Source: Aphelocoma coerulescens (Eukaryota; Chordata; Aves; Passeriformes; Corvidae). From it: a DNA stretch of 64,000 bases. The notes beneath the pieces are model-generated. The model did no database searches, had not been told where the DNA came from, and was given only the letters and a program-made list of their open reading frames with translations. Below, one piece after another: positions 13,666-27,700 of the stretch. The stretch spans positions 7,187,301 to 7,251,300 of the forward strand of contig NW_027184085.1 of NCBI RefSeq assembly GCF_041296385.1, read 5' to 3'. Within the stretch, counting starts at the first letter, position 1. Every line of letters begins with the position of its first letter. The position numbers and the translations under genes are program-made.

Positions 13666-14320
13666 TACTACTTTTTCTAAACCATTAGCAAACAGCAGTT
13701 TTCTGCTGCTCCTGCATCTCAGGTGGGAGATCTTATGGAAGACAATAGAGATCTAGTGAAAAAAATTACTTGGCTTCCCATCTAAACTTTTCTGTGGGTG
13801 TTTTCTCCACCTAAGTGCCTTTTTCTTGTCAAAGTGTCCTCATCCACAGGCTGGAATGTGGTACTGTCATGAGGAGCCCAGGGGTGCCTCAGCAGCAGCA
13901 ATCAGCAAGGAGGGGTGGCAGGGAGGCTTTACCCTACAGTTTGTGAACTTTCCCAGACTGTGGAGGGTGCCTTGAACACTTCTGTGTTTACATGTGAAAG
14001 GATGGTGCTGCCTCAATCTGGGGAGAGGGGGCAGCTGCTCTGGGCTGGCAGCAGGTAAGTGGCAGATTGGGAGGCAGTCGGGGGAAGGAGCCCATCTCCA
14101 GTAGTCCTGCCTTCCGTGCCTTTGTAGATTTTTCCATACCTGAGTGAGCTGCAGCAGGCAGCCGCTGCTGGGTGTCCCAAAAGCCTCCTGTCAGAGCACA
14201 TCTTGATGACCACATCCTCACATCTTTTAAGCACTTCTGAGGCACACAGGCCATAAGGAGGTGGTACGGGGACAGCGCTAGAAGCAGACACCAGCTTTCA
14301 TAAGGTCAGCGCTGCTCCGT
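13666..14320. other. Moderately GC-rich unique sequence
   Basis: GC content rises around 13850-14290. The overlapping open frames of 88 and 92 codons on the minus strand share the same DNA in different frames and show no domain, so they were not called. No repeat was recognised. Confidence 0.4.
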
Positions 14321-14382
14321 GATTGGCAGGGCGGCAGCTTCTGATCAATAACTGCAAGGGGTTATTGATCCAGCCACCAATC
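14321..14382. promoter_or_regulatory. Hairpin flanked by opposed CCAAT boxes
   Basis: A perfect 10-bp inverted repeat, GATCAATAAC (14343-14352) and GTTATTGATC (14361-14370), encloses an 8-base loop. It is bracketed by GATTGG (14321-14326) and CCAATC (14377-14382), which are themselves inverted. ATCAAT/ATTGAT is the core of Onecut (HNF6) sites, and ATTGG/CCAAT is the NF-Y core. The symmetric arrangement in unique sequence suggests a regulatory element. No gene start was found nearby, so the target is unknown. Confidence 0.35.
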
Positions 14383-15060
14383 TGAACTCTTAATTACTGA
14401 TATTAAATGTCAGAAACTTTCAGAGTTTAAGCCACATGACTGTAATCTCTTATTCCAGAAGCTCTGTGGTGGCAAGCTCTCATCAAATTTTGTGTGGCAA
14501 GGGTGTGCTCTCAGCTCAGCTGCTGAACACTGGGAATGATGTGGCTGCCTTTGGTATGGCTGCTCTCGGCTTGCTCGGTGGGAGGGAGGTTGCTGTCTGG
14601 CCCATTGCATCTTTCTCCTGCATATCATTCAAAACTAAAGGAGAATAAAAAAGAAGAGCCCTTCTCTCCCTCTAGCAGAAACTGGAGTCCTCAACCCACT
14701 GAAATCCTTGCTTTGAGTACCTCAGAAGGCCAGGAGCTGAAGCTTTCCTTGTTAGCCCATATTAATATAGGCCTGTATAAAGAGAAACACAGCAGGTGAA
14801 CATTTCATAGATATATATTTTTCTTATCTATGTACTACAAACTTTTTGTGCGGAAAGGAAAATAAGTCATCCTCATACTTTTTATCTACGGGTACATGTC
14901 TGTTTGCATGAGTTAAATGCACACAAGTGCTCTGGGGATACCTGCTACAATCTCTAACAACTCCTTAATTGTCATTCTGATACTTAGTAAAAGTTTGAGT
15001 CTCTTTCCTGATCCTATAATATCTTGCTCACTATGTCCAGTACTCTCATTTGTTACCTTT
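14383..15060. other. Unique spacer
   Basis: No repeat or gene was recognised. The open frames of 70-87 codons overlap one another on both strands and have no domain features. Confidence 0.45.
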
Positions 15061-15150
15061 GTAGAATCATAGATCCATTTGGGCTGGAAAAGACCTTTCA
15101 GAACAATCCCAACTGAAAATCCAGCACTGCCAAGCACATCCCAGCACAGT
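15061..15150 (-). repeat. CR1 LINE 3' terminus, minus strand
   Basis: It begins 'gtagaatcatagatcc', then 'gggctggaaaagacc', then 'ccagcactgccaagcac'. This is the reverse complement of a CR1 3' end of the subgroup with a lysine-like AAAAG tract in the terminus. It adjoins ORF2-derived sequence on its right but is not collinear with it, since the 3' half of the reverse transcriptase is missing between them. Confidence 0.8.
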
Positions 15151-15159
15151 GTCTCTGTA

Positions 15160-15735
15160 ATTAGGGATTTTCTCCCCCTTTTTAATTACTTTGCATTTAT
15201 CAGCATTGAATTTCACCTGCCATTTTTTTTCCCTATCATTCAGCATCATAAGATCAGTGCTTCTAGCTGTCAGATTTATTTTAGGTTCCGTGGATATCTC
15301 AATCCCATCAACAGATTTTTTTGTCCCTGCTGCAACAGAAAGGATCCCTGTGGGACTCCTTTGGTCACCTGCCTCCAATAAAATTTGGCCATTTATTACT
15401 GCACTACACGCCTACTTCTTTAAGCAGTTATTAACCCAAGAAAAGCATTTCCTATTTCTTCCTGCAGTACCCTGGTTTCTTTACAAGCCATTGGTAAGAG
15501 ACTTTTCAAAAATCCAAGTGTGCTTTTATCCATCCATATGCTTACTGACTCTTTAAAAGCACTGTAATAAATTTTGTAAGGGATAACTACCTCCTATAAA
15601 CGTTGTGTTGCCTCTTTCACATTACGTTATATCCATCTACTTGCCTGCCAGTTCTGTTCTTGATTATAGTTCCTTCCAATTAGCTTGATACTGTGGCACA
15701 CTTGCTGGTTTGCAGTTCCCCATTTCTTAAACTGA
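15160..15735 (-). pseudogene. Decayed CR1 ORF2 reverse transcriptase, minus strand
   Basis: Read on the minus strand, two landmarks of the CR1 reverse transcriptase lie in the right order and about 300 bp apart. The first, near 15505-15525, is a degenerate L-D-F motif, followed in frame by a stop codon; the Lys-Ala-Phe-Asp positions are damaged. The second, at 15190-15224, reads WQVKFNADKCKV, the conserved tryptophan-to-cysteine block of CR1 enzymes. The reading frame is broken by stops and indels. The family copies RNA into DNA at a nicked target site; this copy cannot. Its divergence is greater than that of the other CR1 tails here, so it is probably an older subfamily. The right boundary is uncertain. 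Confidence 0.75.
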
Positions 15736-18700
15736 AAAAAAAAATCCCTGATAAAAAGGTTTCCTCTTTAGCAAGAACTAATAATCAAATTAAAGATGAC
15801 CATGGAGTACTCTTGATTGCTAATAACACTTGTGAGTTTAGAAGGAGGAGTTATTTCAAGTTACTGAGCATAACTTCATTTTATTTAAAATTTTTCAGGC
15901 TATTCATAATCTGAAGAAATCATTAAAGGTAGAAACTAAATCTTAATATCTGTCTCTCTGGATGGTGAATCAGGGTTGATTCCCTTCATTTAGTCTCTTG
16001 AACTGGGTTGTTTATCATGTCATAATTAAAGAAAAAAAAAAGGAAAAATTGATGATTTTTTGCTATGATCATTTCATTCCCAGAAAAAGGGAATTACACT
16101 AAAAGGAGAGCAATCCACAAACAGTGGTTACCTCTGTCTCCTGCCTATTTATTTATAAAGGGTTTTTGAAAGATATTACACCTTGGAGGGTCAGCTGATT
16201 CTTGAGGGAACCGAGTACTCTATTATAAAAATTAGTAGCAAGCAAGTAATACTGTATCACAGGTAATTAAAAAAATTTATAGATGGGCAAAATGCATTAA
16301 AGGGTTGGGGTATCCTATTCGGTGTATCATGGAGAACCTAAACAATCTATAAATGGGCAAATGTAACTAATCTTAAATAAATCCTATGAAACCAAAGAAA
16401 GCCTTTAAGTCAGTTAATCAAAAGAAGCCAGTCAAGCAGTTGTCTTGAGGTAGGTGAATCAATGAATATCAAGAACCTTAAATCTGTATTAAATCCCATT
16501 ACTTATCTTTGTTTACCAAATTTTAGCCTCAGTGCCCTCTCCAGGAATATATATTCCAAAAAAGAAGTTAAAACCCCTCAGCCTGGCATGGCAATAGCAC
16601 TTCCACATCCTGTTCAAAAAGAATCTAAATTAAGTTCTGTGGCAAAACTTTCCAGTTGCACATCACCTCTTCAAATGTCACCTCAGTGATGTCATCACAT
16701 GGTAGGAATAACGCTGAGTTATTGAATACTGCTGTTTTATTTTGAGTTGTACTATCTTTTGTTCTCAGTCCTTCTTCTTAGGCCTCTGGTTGCTGAAAAC
16801 TCCCAGGAGTGAACTGGAAAAGCTCTTGGCCATACTATAAAGCTGAGCAGTAGGAGAGCTGCCTCTTTATTTCAGAGGATTTTATAACCTTCTCTCTTAC
16901 TTTAGGCAGGGGAAAATGTGCATCTCTTTCAGGTTTCACTGGATTCAAAATCAGCTCTTTTCATCTGCTCCTTAACACCTCCATGGCTTTAGAAACATAG
17001 CTCAGGACTATGTAGTCAATTTAATACGTATGTAGGACACTTCTAACTGGCTTTTGTATGTATGTGTATCTGGAAAGGATGACTCAGAGTTCCTTTCAAG
17101 GCAAGGTTTTAATTTTTTTGCATTTATTGAGCACTTAGTTACATGAGGCTCAGTACAAGCTGAAATTCTGCTTCAAGTAAATTGCAGTTAACTTCCCTTT
17201 TATAAAAGAATAAGAGAACACTCTAACACTTCTCATAAAAGTCTTTTAAGACTTTGTTTTCAAGAGGGCTTTCCAAATTGAATGACCATGAAAAAATATT
17301 GCTGTTTACCTTATTAACCTGTGTGGACAAGCTTGAGCTCTTTTTTTGTCCTTTGATTTCCCATTTGGTAAGGAAGGCTATAGCTATATCACCAGTTGCA
17401 GGCAAGAACAATGGTTCAACTTTTCTGCTAAATTGGTTAGAACATGTAAGGATTTGTGTAAAACACACTAAGCCTAAATGAATAAGCAGAACCAGGAAGG
17501 AACACTACGTTCTCTTCAGTAGAGCAGACTTCTGCTCTGCCCGAACAATGGGCAAAACAAGCTCTCTCCTTTTTCAGCCTAATCTTCAGCATAGATATAC
17601 CTTAATTAGTACATCCAGTACTAAACAACAAATACGTAGTCTTACTGAAATACTAATCTGATATTGTACACACTACAGAACAGGACACAGTCTTATATTT
17701 GAAAGGTTTCCTGATAATAACCAGTCGTTTCACAAGTGCACTTCTTCTCTGTCCATGAGGCCGAGTAAGGTTTCTATAAGATTTGTAAGCAAAGGTAAGG
17801 CAAGTTTTTATGGTCCTAAGTTGTTTGCCTCCCAAAACCACGTACTGAACAGTCTCTCATTTCTCTGGGAGAAATAAATAAGCCTTTAAACGCTGTTAAA
17901 TAAAGACAAAGTCTATGCAAGTTAGGTGTTTAAGGTATCTGGACCCAATGTCCCCTTGGAAAGAACCCTATGAAGATACACACCTTTTCTTATTGACCTG
18001 CAGGAAAGTTCATCTCACTTGTCTTCAACAGTGTGGATTTAGCATCTCACTGGATTGGTCAGTTAAGATGTCCCCTGTGTCAGACAGGCAGCTGCAGGAG
18101 ATTGTGCTTTGGTTGGCTTCATGTCATGTGTCAAAGAAATGACATATGTCACAAGGGATGAACACATCCTGTATTCACTACAGGGGGAGCCTGTGAGGCT
18201 AGTTTAGATTAGACTTCTTTCTCTTAGGTAAAATTAATCACAATTTTATTTTACAATAACTGCCTCAGTTACTGTTAAAGGTTAGGCTCATATCATGTAC
18301 AAACTAAAATGTAATATTTATAGACATATGTCTCAGAAGAATTTTACTATTTCATGGTTATCAGGAGATCAAAACAAAGAAGCATCTATAAGAATAAGAG
18401 AAAATACATTTACTATAGAAGTAATTGCCTTCTCCTCTAAAGCGTTTTTGAGTTATAAATATACGCTTCTGAAGGTTCAAAAGTTTAGAGCATTTTTAGA
18501 AGAAAACATGTTCAATAAGAAATCATCAGGAAGAGTTGATTTTATTTCAACAAGAAGTTTTTTTTAGACTGTAGAATGAGAGTTGTTTATGATATATTCT
18601 GTTAACATATCCCTACATTACTCTTTGCTCTTTACGTTTTTGAAAGTCAGGATTCTTTCTAAAGCATATTTTATAAAAATCTGTTTTTGCGAGATTATGA

Positions 18701-21700
18701 TAATGTCTCTACCAGCTGGATGTCTAGTACAAGGAGTCTTGTTCTTTGAGGAGACATTCATGTTAGTAGCTTGATTCTTGACCAAATGGCTCCTGGTTTT
18801 TACAACTGCATTGCATTTGCAACTTCATAATTATGGGCTTTTATTTAATATTCTATACAAAGTAAAAAATATAGTGCTTATATCAATTCGAGTTTAAGCT
18901 CTAGTTTAAATCTACTAAAAAGATGTTAATGATTTTCTTTTTGAAAGTGGTTTTTTTTCCATAAGTGCTATAAAATATTCAATGTTTATAAATATATTGC
19001 CAAGAATAGCTGAAGACAGTGAAAGCTAAAACATGTTATAATTATACGAGCTGATTTTCAGACTTCATATAATACTGGCTGTTCTATAGCCTGTGGTATT
19101 ATCCTCCTTTAACATGTACAGCTGATTCCTGGATGAAAGAAATAGGATCAGAATGGACTATTTTTAATTAGCCTGCATATTTGAATAGCCTAAATATTTT
19201 AGTAAAATACACACCCAGATACTTTTAAACCTATTTTAAACATACGAGATTTAAAACAATTACAAAGCTATCTTAAAATTTTCTGGCAAGCTACTAACCA
19301 CCCAGAGTAAATTCTGCTAATAATATGTTCCAGTGCTATCTACAGGTACTCAAGGATCAGCACTGATTGCACACCCCTTTTAGAATTCTGCTCTCCTTTG
19401 GGGAAGTGCTACAGAAATAAACCAATGTCTCCCAGAGTATAAGATCTAGTCATTTTACTTATTTAGATATCTATTCAAAAACAAGGAAAAAATTACATTT
19501 TTTGTTTTCTGACATTTGAAAATTTTCATGCATTCTCCCTTTGGATGAAATTAAACATATAGTAAAAGGAATAGAATAGCTTGGAGATCTAAAGGTGATG
19601 ATTTTCTTCATGGGTATAAAGATGGAACAGAGTAGCTACAGGAGAGGAAGAATACTAAAACTTTGTGTTTCTTTGTTTGTATGTATAAAGAAGACTGCTA
19701 TTTCAAAAAGTCAAATGCCTTTTTTTTTTTTTTAATGTTTTTAAAGTCTGACTCAAAAATAGAGCCACCAGTGCATATGGGAACTAAAACAGATATGCCA
19801 CCAATAATGATATTCCTAGAAATACCTTTTCCTCTTGTATATGTGTACCTGATGTTATCTGAAGCATTTGAAAATGTGTTTGTGTACACCAGCACTATAA
19901 TAGGATTTTGTGAATTGTTCTTATCTAAGCGTTATATATGCATCCAGAGGGAAAACTTTACTTTAACCACGTACATTATCAGAAAATAACAATCTGGGGC
20001 ATAAGCATCCCAAGTGTGCACCTTTTTCATGATGTCAAACAAAGCAAACAATACACATATTTTCCCATTATTTTATGTTTGATTTTTTTTCATTATTATT
20101 ATTATGTTAAGCCAACTGTGTTGGATTTGTAAATGGGCTGTGACTGTTACTCTATAACATCTGCTTATCCAAACAAGTCTTTCCTGATAATGGTGCCCAG
20201 CAATGCAGGCCAGGAAGTGGCAGTGGGAAACAAAGGGTATGTCTCTGACAGTGGCCACAGGTTTCACCTTGGGCTGATTTACATGAGTGCAATAAGCAAT
20301 TCAACACAAAAGAGTTGTTTTCAAAAAGCTATTTCCAACAGGAGAGCATGAACACAATCCCCCAAGCTATCCAGAAATTAAGATCAGGGAGGCAATGGTT
20401 GTTTCTGTTAGAAGTCACGTTCCTGTGAGAACAATGCACTGGAAACTAGAAGAAACAGACATCAGCAATGCATGTAGGCAAAGGTAGCAAACATTCTTCC
20501 TATCTTTGTTATGTACAAGAAACTTGTTTTCTTTAACTTCAGCACTTCTTCACTGCAGTGTTATGTGTATATTCCCAGCAGTAGAAGACAAGCTGAGCAA
20601 GTTTTCATCAAAAGAAAGTTTGCAGGGCTGCAGTGCAAAGGAAAGAAAAATTGATCTAACTACTACGATGAGAGAAAACCACATTTTTTGCAGAGTTTAT
20701 GGATAGACAGTTACCATTTTCTTAGTGACAATATCTGTGTTAATCGGTTTTGCATCTGAACTTGGAATAGAGGCAAAGCAGATTTATTAGAGTCAACCCT
20801 TTAAGTGAGTGACTTCTGTGAGTTCCAGTAACCAGATGCTAGAATTTTCTTAATCCAGATGGTGACCAAAAAGAGATATAGAGAGGTGTGGATGATCAAA
20901 AGTGGAAAAGATTCCATCAAGATCATGATAAATATTACTTTTCACTTAACACTCTTGCTACACAAAATCTTACGCTTGACTTGAACTGCAGCTGTCAGAG
21001 CCTCACTGTGGCATTTCTTTTCATTAGTTGTAGGGGTAAGTTTTCCACTTTTCAAACACAGGGCAGGTTGAACCCTTCTTCAACCCAACAGGTAAATTTA
21101 GTGTTAGAAGTAAAACAAATATAAGGTTCTCCATGTTCAGTAAAGCATCTTTTTTTTTTTCCAGACATCCGAAGCAAGGAAAGTAGAGATTCCACATCAC
21201 ACTTTCAAGAAGTACCTATTTCACTGCATGATACGAGTGTTTGTACTCCCTCATTCTTTACACTCATGAAAATTAACAAGATTCACGGAAGCTTCAGTGG
21301 TGAAAGCCATACATTTTCCAGACCGAATGACTTCCTACTTTAGTCTCTTAGTCGGTGTGGCTGTAACTGATATTTTACTTTTTGGATAGTCTTTCAGATT
21401 TCACTTGGCATGGTAAGTTCCTGGTAAACTCGCAACATTACCACAGCAGTTCCCATGCAAAAGTCCTCACTTAGTAGAAAATGCTTAATATTCCTCCTCT
21501 CCCTTGGCAGTGAAACATTTGGGAACCACCATAAAGCAGCTGTGCATGGGCTGTTAAGAAGTAATTTGACACCTTTACACCATGCAGAAACAGGAGTAAT
21601 TGGAGCCTGGTTTTTCAAGCTCCCATGATGTCTCAGTCCTGAGGTTGGGAAAAAAATATGCAGGTAATTTCTTACTTTTCATTTCTTGCTTTTTCTTGAA

Positions 21701-24700
21701 GGGGAACTTTTAGGTTGTAGGTACTGACCACATCTGCCTGTCCAAACGAGGAGTTAAAACTTTTATGGTGCTATCCAGAATTTAAATTCTTTGTATGTGA
21801 TTAGATGGACTGCAGTCGAACAGCCCTCAAAACATGATGATGGCATGAATCACTGGCTCTAGAGAGTAGAACCACCTTGAGAGCTTCCAATGCATGTTAA
21901 TAAGTCTCCTGGAGTCTGTAAGGCAGTTTGGCTACCACAGGTTTTGATTCCATGACCCACATTCATAGCACGGCAGCACCAATGTCTCTGTCCATTGACT
22001 TCAGCAACACTGCTTTCCCAAGTAATTGTTATCCAAGCTGAATAAAACCTGAAGAGTGTGATCAGTGGTTTGTGGAGCTACTAAGTGCTTTGCAGTGGAG
22101 TTTTAATATAGCTAAGACAAATGATGTAACAAAGATATCTATTTATATTTAAAAGTGATACTGTAAATAGTTAGGATTCCATTTAATGCATTGCAAAGTT
22201 AGGTAACATGATAAACTACCTGATAACAGTCAGGCTTTAAAATCCATTAAGTGTGTTTGAATATTGCATCCTAAATGTCCATCACTATTACAGGATTTTA
22301 TGTGAAAGTACAAATATATAGGGCTTAAAAAAATCTACACTGAATAAAAAGACAGTAATAAAATAGAAGCTTACTGAGTTTCTTCTTCGACTATTCTTTC
22401 TTCTTCCTTTTAATTTGACACTTTATTAAAAGTCCAGAGCTCAGAATTTCAACCCCTGGTTAATCACCACTTAATCATTTGGCATAAGTTAAAGACACAT
22501 CTCTGCAGCAATGGTTTTCTCCCTGTAACACTCTCCTGATTAAGCATCAGGCATTGCTGCCTTTTCCCAAACATATCTCTAATTTAGATGTGGTCAATCC
22601 ACCTTCTAAAATACTGCCAAGTGTACATACTATAGATGCTAAAAAAAATTACATGAAAATATGTGTCATCCTTGGAACAGATGCCACCCTAAACTGTGCT
22701 GCAAGCTCCAGAGAAAGGATACAGGAATGGACTGTGAGTAATTCAGTGTTTTATCACGCTCACATATCTAAAAGCCTAAACTTTAGGGAGCTTCTTTGTA
22801 CTAGGATCCATCTGGTGACTAAGCTGGACAAACTGGGAAGCTGTGTGAGACTGTGTGATGTTTCAAAATTGCGCAATTACACCTTGGAGTAATTGTTCAC
22901 AGATACCTATTTGGTGCTGACCACAAATAATAATAGATGGGTGTCAGGAATTATGTTTCCCCACAGCACTGCAGAAGTAGGGCTGGAACCAGTTTTCCTT
23001 CCACCTAACTTTTGTTGCCTTCTCTGCACGGCACTTCTCCCTCCTGTGAAGTGCAGAATTAATTTCAGCAGCGATATGGGATCAGGAATGTAGGAAATCT
23101 TTGAGCCAAGATGGATGCTTGACATAATGAGTCGTACAGCGACACCATGGAATTTGTCAACTGTGATCATCACCAGGGCGCTGAGAGTTTGGGATATTTT
23201 CTGTAAACACACACATCTTTATTTTTCCATGTGTTTTGCAAACCCGTATGGTGGAAGGCTTTTCACACTTTTAGCCTGCAGACTTTTATTGAGTGTGGAA
23301 GCAGAGTTTATAAATAGGACTTCTCTTTTTTCTTTTAATGCCATTTAGATCTCATTTTTAGCAGAGTTTATAAACAAGCTACATTTGTTCTTTTTATTGG
23401 CTCAAGAGAACAGCTGTCTATCAAGCATTCCTGTTTACATGATCTCCTTTGGTAAGCCATGCTTAGAGACCTTCTGTGGGTTATCAGTAGCTGTTATATA
23501 AATAACAGCATATTGGATGAAATCTGTGATATTATTTCATGTGCATTTTCTTCCCTTACACTGAAGTTCTCTTGTAGGCAGTGGCCCAGAACCAGATCCA
23601 TTCACCTCTGAAATGTCTCCAAAGTCTTTACAGGCCCTGTGTTAGATGCTGGCAGACAATGCCCCAGGGTTGCACAGATCATATGCTGGCTATCTGTAGA
23701 GGACTGCATTTCAGCCATGATGAATTAAGTGATTTCTTTCCTCAAAAAGCAGGAGATGTTTGACAGAAAAGCTAAAAACACAGTGCCAAAGTGGGAGGTC
23801 TGTGCTGTCAAGAGGTGTCAAACTGACAGAACTGGAGACCTAAACCTTCTGTTCCCCTACAGCGAAAAACAGATTTCGAACCACGTCACATACTAGAAGC
23901 ACTGGCAATGGAAGCATTCATGTATGTTAGCCACGATATAGAGGCACCAGATGTAGAGACGTGAGATTTTAGTTGCCATCTCAATTCCAGTCTCAACTTT
24001 AGAGATCTAGAATTTAGTTCCCCAGAACTTTGTCCAATACTGCACCTTTTATTTCCATAACACTCTCCAACGCTTATCCCCAGTGCTCATTCAAATACAA
24101 GATTTTGGATCCAAAGTGGTTGAAGATTCTATTTTTCATTGCCCAAACATTCCCCAATTATACAAGTTAAGTAAAACTTTCAGCAAATGTTTAACTCCAT
24201 CTTTTAGAAGCAGTAAATGTTCAAATTCCTAAAGGGCACAGCCCAACTTAAGCATATGTTTAACCAGCATCCTGACTCAGTTGTTGCCCTGCATGTGGGG
24301 GCTCAGTGAAAAATAAAAAAAGAAATCCTAATTGTAATCCTGACTTTGGGCCAGGATTTTATTGAAATATTTATAAATAAAGACACGGTGGTATTTAATT
24401 ATTTAAGAAACAAACTGGTTGTGGAAATTTCACAGAGATGTAAGGTCCTTGGACTTGTGCAAGAGATAAACTTGGCCCACTTTCCTGTGACTAATATATA
24501 CAGTACAGAAAGAGAGAAAGGGGAAGGAAAAGCCATTTTCTTTCGCAACAGGAACATACGACATTAAGGAAACCGAAAACTACATTTCTAAAATTGTTTC
24601 CATTTCAGAGTTCTTCTGCCTATGGAGAATCAATACGCCAGAAGAGCATAGCCTTAAACATTAATACTACAGCATAAAATTTGTTTTTGATGGATTGATA

Positions 24701-27700
24701 GGCACATTTTCTTAAGGCCAAGAAATAATGAATACAACCTTTTTTTCCAGATAGTCTATCTTTATCCTCTCCCTGCACAGAGGATGTAGAGAATAATATG
24801 GTACCACTTGCCTGTATATAGAAACATCTGTTACCAGGCACCAAGAGGTTTCACTGCGATGCATGTCCTCAACCCCATATATCCAATTGTAACGGCAAGG
24901 GGAAATCAGAATACAGGAAAATGCTGTTGTTTGCTCTGCTTCAGCTTTAGAAAGCCAGTCAATCAAGAAAATCTTGGCTGATGTGATGGTGGCTAATAAT
25001 TCCCAGGGGATTTTACTCTGCCCTAACTACACAGTCCCTAAGCAGGCTGAGCTTAAAAGCAAATCCATGTACACCCTGATTTCAACACGTAGTTTTACAT
25101 CATGTCACACTTGCTTTTCTTTCTGAATCAGCAATAACTAGCAAGTGCTTCCCTAGTAATTCTGATCTTACATATGGACAGAGTAAAAATAATAACTTAG
25201 GTATTGTCCTGACATTTGGTGATTCTTTGCAGGGAGGAAGCATGGGCCCGCATTTGTGGGGCATCTCTAAATTCCTACGGCTCCAAGAGATGCTTCCAAG
25301 ATCACTGGGTATGCAGTTGAATTTCAAATTGTGTGTCTTTCACTGTCAGACACATTTTTATTCACTTTTACACTTACAGAAGAGGCAATTCTGATTCCAT
25401 AAATCCCCTCTTTTTCTTGGTGTCTCTTTCCCACTTAACAATGATGTATTTGATACCCAAAGTCAAATCTGAGCATCCTTCAGAGGAAGAAGAAACCGCT
25501 GGACCCAAGTAAAAAGAGTTTTTTGCAAGGTTGTTTTCCTATTCAAATATATTTGTACAGAGGAGGGTGGTAGTGTGGAAAAAGCAATTCTGCTCTCTTT
25601 TGGGTAAGTCAAATAGGAAAAAGACATGATGTTAGGACATTATCATATGTAGTTTTACTCTGTCATGACACAGTTTAGGCAGAATTCAGGGAAAAGGCTG
25701 ACCTTTCATTGAATGTCACCTTGTAACAACTCAGAGTTAAGTCTAATCATATTTTTAAATAAGGGTAGGGAAGAGTATTCTTAAGTCTGCCTCAGTGGAA
25801 GACCATGGGGGCTCTTCAGCATCCTTAGTTTTATCCAGCTGCTCTGACAAAGGCAAAATCAGCGGAAGAAAAATAAAATGGAAGGAAAAAGCCTTAAAAC
25901 GAAAGTTAAAGTCAGTGTAACAGTTCAGTTAGAAATCAGAATTGTGCGAAGTCCAGAGCAACTTTTCCATCCTCTGAGATTCTTGGCAGCTTATCTAGTA
26001 TCTCCCAGGATTTCTGCTTGCAAGAACAGAGCATAATATTGTAGTCATTGATTGCATTTTATTATTGTACTCTGAGTGCTGTCTGAGGGACTGCATTAGT
26101 GGAGCAGACAATGGAACCTGACTCACCCAAAACTTGTAATTGTCTTGGATGAGGCTAAAGATACCACCACAAAACTGTTTGTGCTATGTTACTGCTGAAA
26201 AACCCCAGGCCTTTGGCAAACTCTGGAGCACTGTCTTGTGCTTGGAACAGAGAAGGAACTTACCCTTAAGTCCCAAAAGAGCTTACGAAGTAAAGCTTCC
26301 TTAAGAAGACTACAAGCTAAAACTTAATGCTGCAGTATTATGTGTTGCTTCGCAATAATATCAGCATTTGCACATTGTAATATGACTTAGGGATACGTTA
26401 TTGATTTTCTTTCCTAACCACCCAGTAATCAGCATCTTGGCTAAGGTTCCTCTATCCTTCCAAGTCACTGTACCGCCATAGAACCGATCCTTTCCTATTT
26501 CTTTTTAGATTGTTGCAGACCCCAGCCTGTGCCAGGTGCTTCCCAAAGAACAAAGCTTAGGAAGTAGCTTTGAGATCTATGTAAAAACTCATTATAGTGA
26601 TATTTTTTTCCTTCTTCTTTATATTGAACTGCACCTTTCAACTAATGAATTCAGCAGAGTTAGCAACTTACACCAAAAATTGGTCCTTTGTTAAACTTTT
26701 CCAAGCTTTCTTTTCTCCCCGCTTTGCATGGAGGGAGATACAGGTTCATCGGTTGGTTGTTTGATGAAATTCTCTTAATTCTTTTTTGCTTTTCTTTTTC
26801 CTCAAGAATAAACAGATGGCTTTGTAGCTAAAAATATTATATAACACACCTCTGGTCAAAGTCTTCTGAAGCATATATGTTCTTATTTATTTTTCTCTGC
26901 AACCATAAATGTCTCAAATACTTTACAGAAATCATACCTGACTCTTCACCTGAAATGAGGAATGAGATTTTTAGTAGATTTCTTTGTAGTCCTTCCCACT
27001 CCTATCGATTTTGATAGAAGTTTGGAAACTCACAACTAAAATGTCTCCTACTGTAAACTCCTCCTTTTGAGCCCTTTGTGGACATATCTTTTAGCTAAAT
27101 GGCTATTTATGTTTTGCTTTCAATCTGTCTCAGACCAAAGAATTTATCGTCATTTGTTCATTTTCCTTGCAGCCCATAATGCGTTTTCTGTATCCTGGTT
27201 TTGTCTGGGATAACCTGGTTTCAGATGGGACAACCCCATAGGCCCATCAGACATTGAAATGCAGATACTCCAAGTGGACTTTCTTGTGACCTTGGAAATT
27301 AACTGAAAAGTAGATTATTACCTTCTTCCTTCTTAGCCAAAAACACACAGGCGCAGAGTACATTTGAATTGGTAATTCTTAACAGCCAAGTGCATTCCTA
27401 CTGGGAGCCAGTTAGTGTGGATGGAGTTAAAGCAAGAGAGAAGTTTCTGCTTTGGAAACCCCAAGATCTCACATACCTATACATGCAGTCATTTATTAAT
27501 TTACTTATTTATTATTGTATTTCTAAGAATCTTTGCACGCACATGAATTTCATATGATGGGAAATGTTAATCTTACGTTAAAGAAAATGGCTGGAAAGCT
27601 TTTCATCTAGCTTCTGCAACCAGGATTTATTCTATGACCTTTAATAAATCAATTCTGGATGTGTCAGTTTTCCCACTGGTTAGATTTTGATTAATAATGA

